Positions 4,655 to 7,189 of a DNA stretch of 7,189 nucleotides are shown here, in pieces. The notes beneath the pieces were generated by a model. That model worked only from the letters and a program-made list of their open reading frames with translations. It was not told the origin of the DNA and ran no database searches. The stretch lies in contig JAIXVT010000282.1 in NCBI GenBank assembly GCA_027482725.1, positions 1 to 7,189 on the forward strand. Reading direction: 5' to 3'. Within the stretch, counting starts at the first letter, position 1. Each line of letters starts with the position of its first letter. This DNA is from Pseudomonadota bacterium. Its GTDB lineage: Bacteria; Bdellovibrionota; UBA1018; CAIMNF01. A program made the position numbers and the translations under genes.

Positions 4655-6287
4655 ACGTTTCGGGGGGGTGTCCCAAGGGGGGCTCTAGTCTGTCCGTGTT
4701 GTAATGAAGCCCGATACTGGAGGATCTCCGGAGGGCGCACTCGACGATGAGTTCTGAGACTGTGAGTAGATTCCGAAGCTCAATCAGGTCCCGATTCAAT
4801 CGGAACTTCCAGTAGTCTTCGTTTAACTCGTGGCGGATCAGCGCCAAGCGTTCGCGCGCTCGGTTTAACCGCCGATCGGTACGAACGATGCCTACGTAAT
4901 TCCACATCAAGGTACGGATTTCCCGCCACGCGGCGGTGATATCAATTTGCTCCTCAAGCTCGACAGCACGTCCAAAATCCCATTCGGGAAGACGGTCCTC
5001 AATGGTGAGTCGCTCGCTATTCTTAAGCGTGTTTTTTGCGTGATCGGCACACCTTTTCGCAAATACGAGCGCTTCAAGTAAGCTGTTGGAAGCCAAGCGG
5101 TTTGCGCCGTGGAGTCCTGTACATGCCACTTCGCCAATGGCATAAAGGCCATGCACCGTGGTTGCACCGTGGTGATCGGTCCATACTCCGCCACAGCTGT
5201 AGTGAGCCGCAGGGACGACGGGGATGAGGTCCTTTGGGGCATGAATCCCGAGAGTGCCACAAAATCGCGCGATTTCAGGGAATTTTTCCTTAAATGTTTC
5301 CGTGCTTAAATGTCGTGCATCCAGCCACACATGAGGAGATGCGGTGCGTTTCATTTCCGCATCAATCGCGCGCGCCACAATGTCACGGGGGGCCAAAGAT
5401 CCGAGTGGGTGCTTTCCCTCCATCAGATCACGTCCATCAAAGGTCAAGAGCTTTGCGCCTTCTCCGCGGAGTGCTTCGGTGATGAGGAAATTTTTTGCGC
5501 TCGGGTGATACAGACATGTGGGATGGAATTGCATGAATTCCAAATTGGCGACGGTTGCGCCAGCGCGATGGGCCATAGCAACTCCGTCTCCGGTGGCGAC
5601 GTCGGGGTTTGAGGTGTAGAGGTAAACCTTTCCCGCGCCACCTGTGGCCAGCACGACTAAATCGGCTTGTACGGCCGCAATTGTTCCTGCTTTGGTGTTC
5701 AAAGCATAAACCCCAAGGGCACGTCCAAAGGGTTTTTTTGCACTTTGGGCGCGGACTTTATTTTCCATGATGAGGTCGATAGCGGTATGGTGTTCGCGAA
5801 TGTCTATTTGCGAGAGTGAACGGATTTTTTGAATCAAGGCGTTCTCAATCGTTTGTCCTGTGCTGTCGTGGGTGTGGAGAATACGGCGGGCGCCGTGGCC
5901 CCCTTCGCGGTGGAGTTCCTGTTCAAAGTTTGCGCCCCATGCCTTGAGTTCCTCAATCCGAGCGGGGCCTTCTTGGACGCAAAAGTGAATCACCTCGGGC
6001 ACCCCGAGTTTTGCGCCTGCAATCCAGGTGTCTTCGATGTGGTGATCAAATCGATCAGAAGGATCCACTACGGCTGCAATTCCTCCTTGAGCGTATCTGG
6101 TATTGCCTTCGTCTAAAGTAGCCTTAGCCAAAACCGTGACACGGGCAAAATCTGAAAAATGGATCGCGGCAGAAAGCCCTGCAATCCCAGATCCGACAAT
6201 CAGAACGTGCGGTGATGATGAAGATACTGCTGTGCCGGAATTTTGGGGGAATTGGCGGGAAAATGTCGTGTTTTCTGGACGGTTCAT
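4641..6287 (-). CDS. nadB: L-aspartate oxidase
   Basis: This FAD enzyme oxidises L-aspartate to iminoaspartate, which quinolinate synthase NadA condenses with dihydroxyacetone phosphate in de novo NAD synthesis. The 548 residues match the family. The FAD-binding VLIVGSGIAGLSAA lies at 28-41 and NTRYAQGGIAAV at 62-73. HGARRILHTHDSTG (131-144) and MQFHPTCLY (252-260) follow. LAPRDIVARAI (299-309) carries an Arg equivalent to the E. coli substrate-binding Arg290. HYSCGGV (362-368) and GANRLASNSLLE (394-405) come next, with the Arg matching E. coli Arg386. The Arg-rich helical C-terminal domain completes the protein. About 25 Ser/Thr-rich residues precede the FAD motif. No alternative start lies closer, so the ATG at 6287 is kept although only a weak TAGAG is upstream. 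nadA and nadC are not adjacent in this window. Confidence 0.98.
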   Translation of the reverse strand: MNRPENTTFSRQFPQNSGTAVSSSSPHVLIVGSGIAGLSAAIHFSDFARVTVLAKATLDEGNTRYAQGGIAAVVDPSDRFDHHIEDTWIAGAKLGVPEVIHFCVQEGPARIEELKAWGANFEQELHREGGHGARRILHTHDSTGQTIENALIQKIRSLSQIDIREHHTAIDLIMENKVRAQSAKKPFGRALGVYALNTKAGTIAAVQADLVVLATGGAGKVYLYTSNPDVATGDGVAMAHRAGATVANLEFMQFHPTCLYHPSAKNFLITEALRGEGAKLLTFDGRDLMEGKHPLGSLAPRDIVARAIDAEMKRTASPHVWLDARHLSTETFKEKFPEIARFCGTLGIHAPKDLIPVVPAAHYSCGGVWTDHHGATTVHGLYAIGEVACTGLHGANRLASNSLLEALVFAKRCADHAKNTLKNSERLTIEDRLPEWDFGRAVELEEQIDITAAWREIRTLMWNYVGIVRTDRRLNRARERLALIRHELNEDYWKFRLNRDLIELRNLLTVSELIVECALRRSSSIGLHYNTDRLEPPLGHPPETFTLV

Positions 6288-6316
6288 ATTAAACTCTAAA
6301 GTGGGGGTAGGGTATC

Positions 6317-7189
6317 ATGGTTTCACGCTCACGTCAGACATTCGCGGTCTTCGGCTTGATGTTGGGTTTATCTTTTGCTGCGACGCTCACGTTTATTGTG
6401 GTTTCTCGGTGGCAAGCCCTTCGTTTAGAAAACTCGGATCGGACTTTGCGGGTAGCTCAAGATTTGAGTGTTCTTAAGAGCCAATGGGTTTCATCAACTA
6501 AAGCGCTTGAGCTAGCTTCAGACCTTCAATCGTCTTCGTCTGCACGTTTGGCAATAACGTATCGGGGAACAGTGGAAGTGCGTTCAACTCTTTCTACCGA
6601 GTCCAAAAGCAAGACCCTCCAATTGATCGCGTTTGATGCGTTGAATCATGAAATCTCGGATCAAGATATTGCGTTAGGTTCGGATTGGGTCAAATCTTTT
6701 GAACAAAAATTGCAGTCGATGGGGGGGCGGCACCCAGAAGGACTTTTGTTTTCAAGCCACCGTTTGATCGGTGTCTCCGAACGACCGGTGCTCGTGGCCA
6801 CCCGGGCCCAGAGGGCTTCCGGCAATACCGAGCGGCTCGATGTGTTTTTCTTTGATTCTGATCTTTTTTTTAAATCTCTTATTTCACCTATTCCTGCAAA
6901 CACCACATTTTTTGTATTGAGCCAAGAGGGGCGCTCGCTTGCTCACACCGATTCCGCCATGAGGGGCGCAGATTTTTCGAAAGTTTCGGAAGTCCAAAAG
7001 GCGATTCAGGATTTAAAGGGCTCTCCAAAGACAAACGTTCATGTGGGAACACTTTACGGTTTAGACTACCAGCTCAAAGCGTTGAGCCTGGCCCCTCTGC
7101 CGGGTTCCGATCTTTGGCTGGGTGTGGAACAGTCCATTCCTCAAGTGGGCCTCGCGACACTGTTTAAGGATCGCGTTTTGTTAAAGACC
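6317..7189 (+). CDS. Membrane-anchored sensor protein with Cache-like extracytoplasmic domain, C-terminus cut by window edge
   Basis: An open frame of 291 codons runs from the ATG at 6317 to the window edge without a stop. GGGGGT and TAGGG lie just upstream of the start. A short basic n-region (MVSRSRQ) is followed by one transmembrane helix (about residues 9-30, FAVFGLMLGLSFAATLTFIVV), giving an extracytoplasmic region of at least 260 residues. Within it, FFVLSQEGRSLAHTDSAMRG (198-217), then DFSKVSEVQKAIQ, GTLYGLDYQLKAL and SDLWLGVEQSIP (264-275) follow the order of a dCache-type ligand-binding domain: strand, DG-like turn, xAHxD, helix, paired strands, then xWxLGV. Such domains sit in histidine kinases, cyclases, diguanylate cyclases and chemoreceptors. 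A second transmembrane helix and the output domain should lie beyond the edge, so the signalling type cannot be told. No specific ligand motif is evident. Confidence 0.8.
   Translation, partial: MVSRSRQTFAVFGLMLGLSFAATLTFIVVSRWQALRLENSDRTLRVAQDLSVLKSQWVSSTKALELASDLQSSSSARLAITYRGTVEVRSTLSTESKSKTLQLIAFDALNHEISDQDIALGSDWVKSFEQKLQSMGGRHPEGLLFSSHRLIGVSERPVLVATRAQRASGNTERLDVFFFDSDLFFKSLISPIPANTTFFVLSQEGRSLAHTDSAMRGADFSKVSEVQKAIQDLKGSPKTNVHVGTLYGLDYQLKALSLAPLPGSDLWLGVEQSIPQVGLATLFKDRVLLKT

Noticed and set aside
6103..6477. Plus-strand ORF of 124 codons spanning the nadB start and the sensor start
   Set aside because: It is antisense to the NadB FAD motif and out of frame with the sensor gene, with no domain.

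Overview
The window reads as ordinary chromosomal DNA from a Gram-negative, proteobacteria-like organism of roughly balanced base composition. The evidence is an outer-membrane beta-barrel protein ending in Phe, a full S-adenosylhomocysteine (SAH) riboswitch of the type known mainly from proteobacteria, and a Cys-type glutathione peroxidase. A SpoIID/LytB protein in a Gram-negative setting and generally weak Shine-Dalgarno sites would fit a deltaproteobacterium or Bdellovibrionota, but that placement is inference. I see no tRNA, rRNA, insertion sequence, CRISPR array or phage gene.

Left part (1-1123, minus strand): the N-terminal 278 codons of ahcY (SAH hydrolase) run off the left edge. Its 5' leader is about 240 nt and is the best non-coding feature here. 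It has a sigma70 promoter (TTGAGT, 17 bp, TATAAT), an SAH riboswitch aptamer starting at the predicted transcription start, and about 150 nt of leader with mutually exclusive pairings, including an anti-Shine-Dalgarno element. The enzyme that destroys SAH is thus probably switched on by SAH.

Centre (1124-4654): a minus-strand outer-membrane beta-barrel gene (LpxR/DUF2219-like) is divergent from a plus-strand set: spoIID-like peptidoglycan lytic protein, a DedA-family membrane protein 11 nt downstream, and a glutathione peroxidase overlapping dedA by ATGA. An AT-rich divergent region at 2222-2364 holds candidate overlapping promoters and small repeats. Envelope upkeep (lipid A, peptidoglycan, undecaprenyl-phosphate recycling) is a plausible shared theme for the barrel, SpoIID and DedA genes.

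Right part (4641-7189): nadB (L-aspartate oxidase, first step of de novo NAD synthesis) lies on the minus strand and overlaps the glutathione peroxidase gene tail-to-tail by 14 nt. Only 29 nt upstream of nadB, a divergent plus-strand gene encodes a membrane-anchored protein with a Cache-like extracytoplasmic sensor region and runs off the right edge, so its output domain is unseen.

No wholly new system is evident. The items most worth a second look are the ahcY riboswitch and its possible expression platform, the LpxR-like protein, and the SpoIID-DedA pairing.
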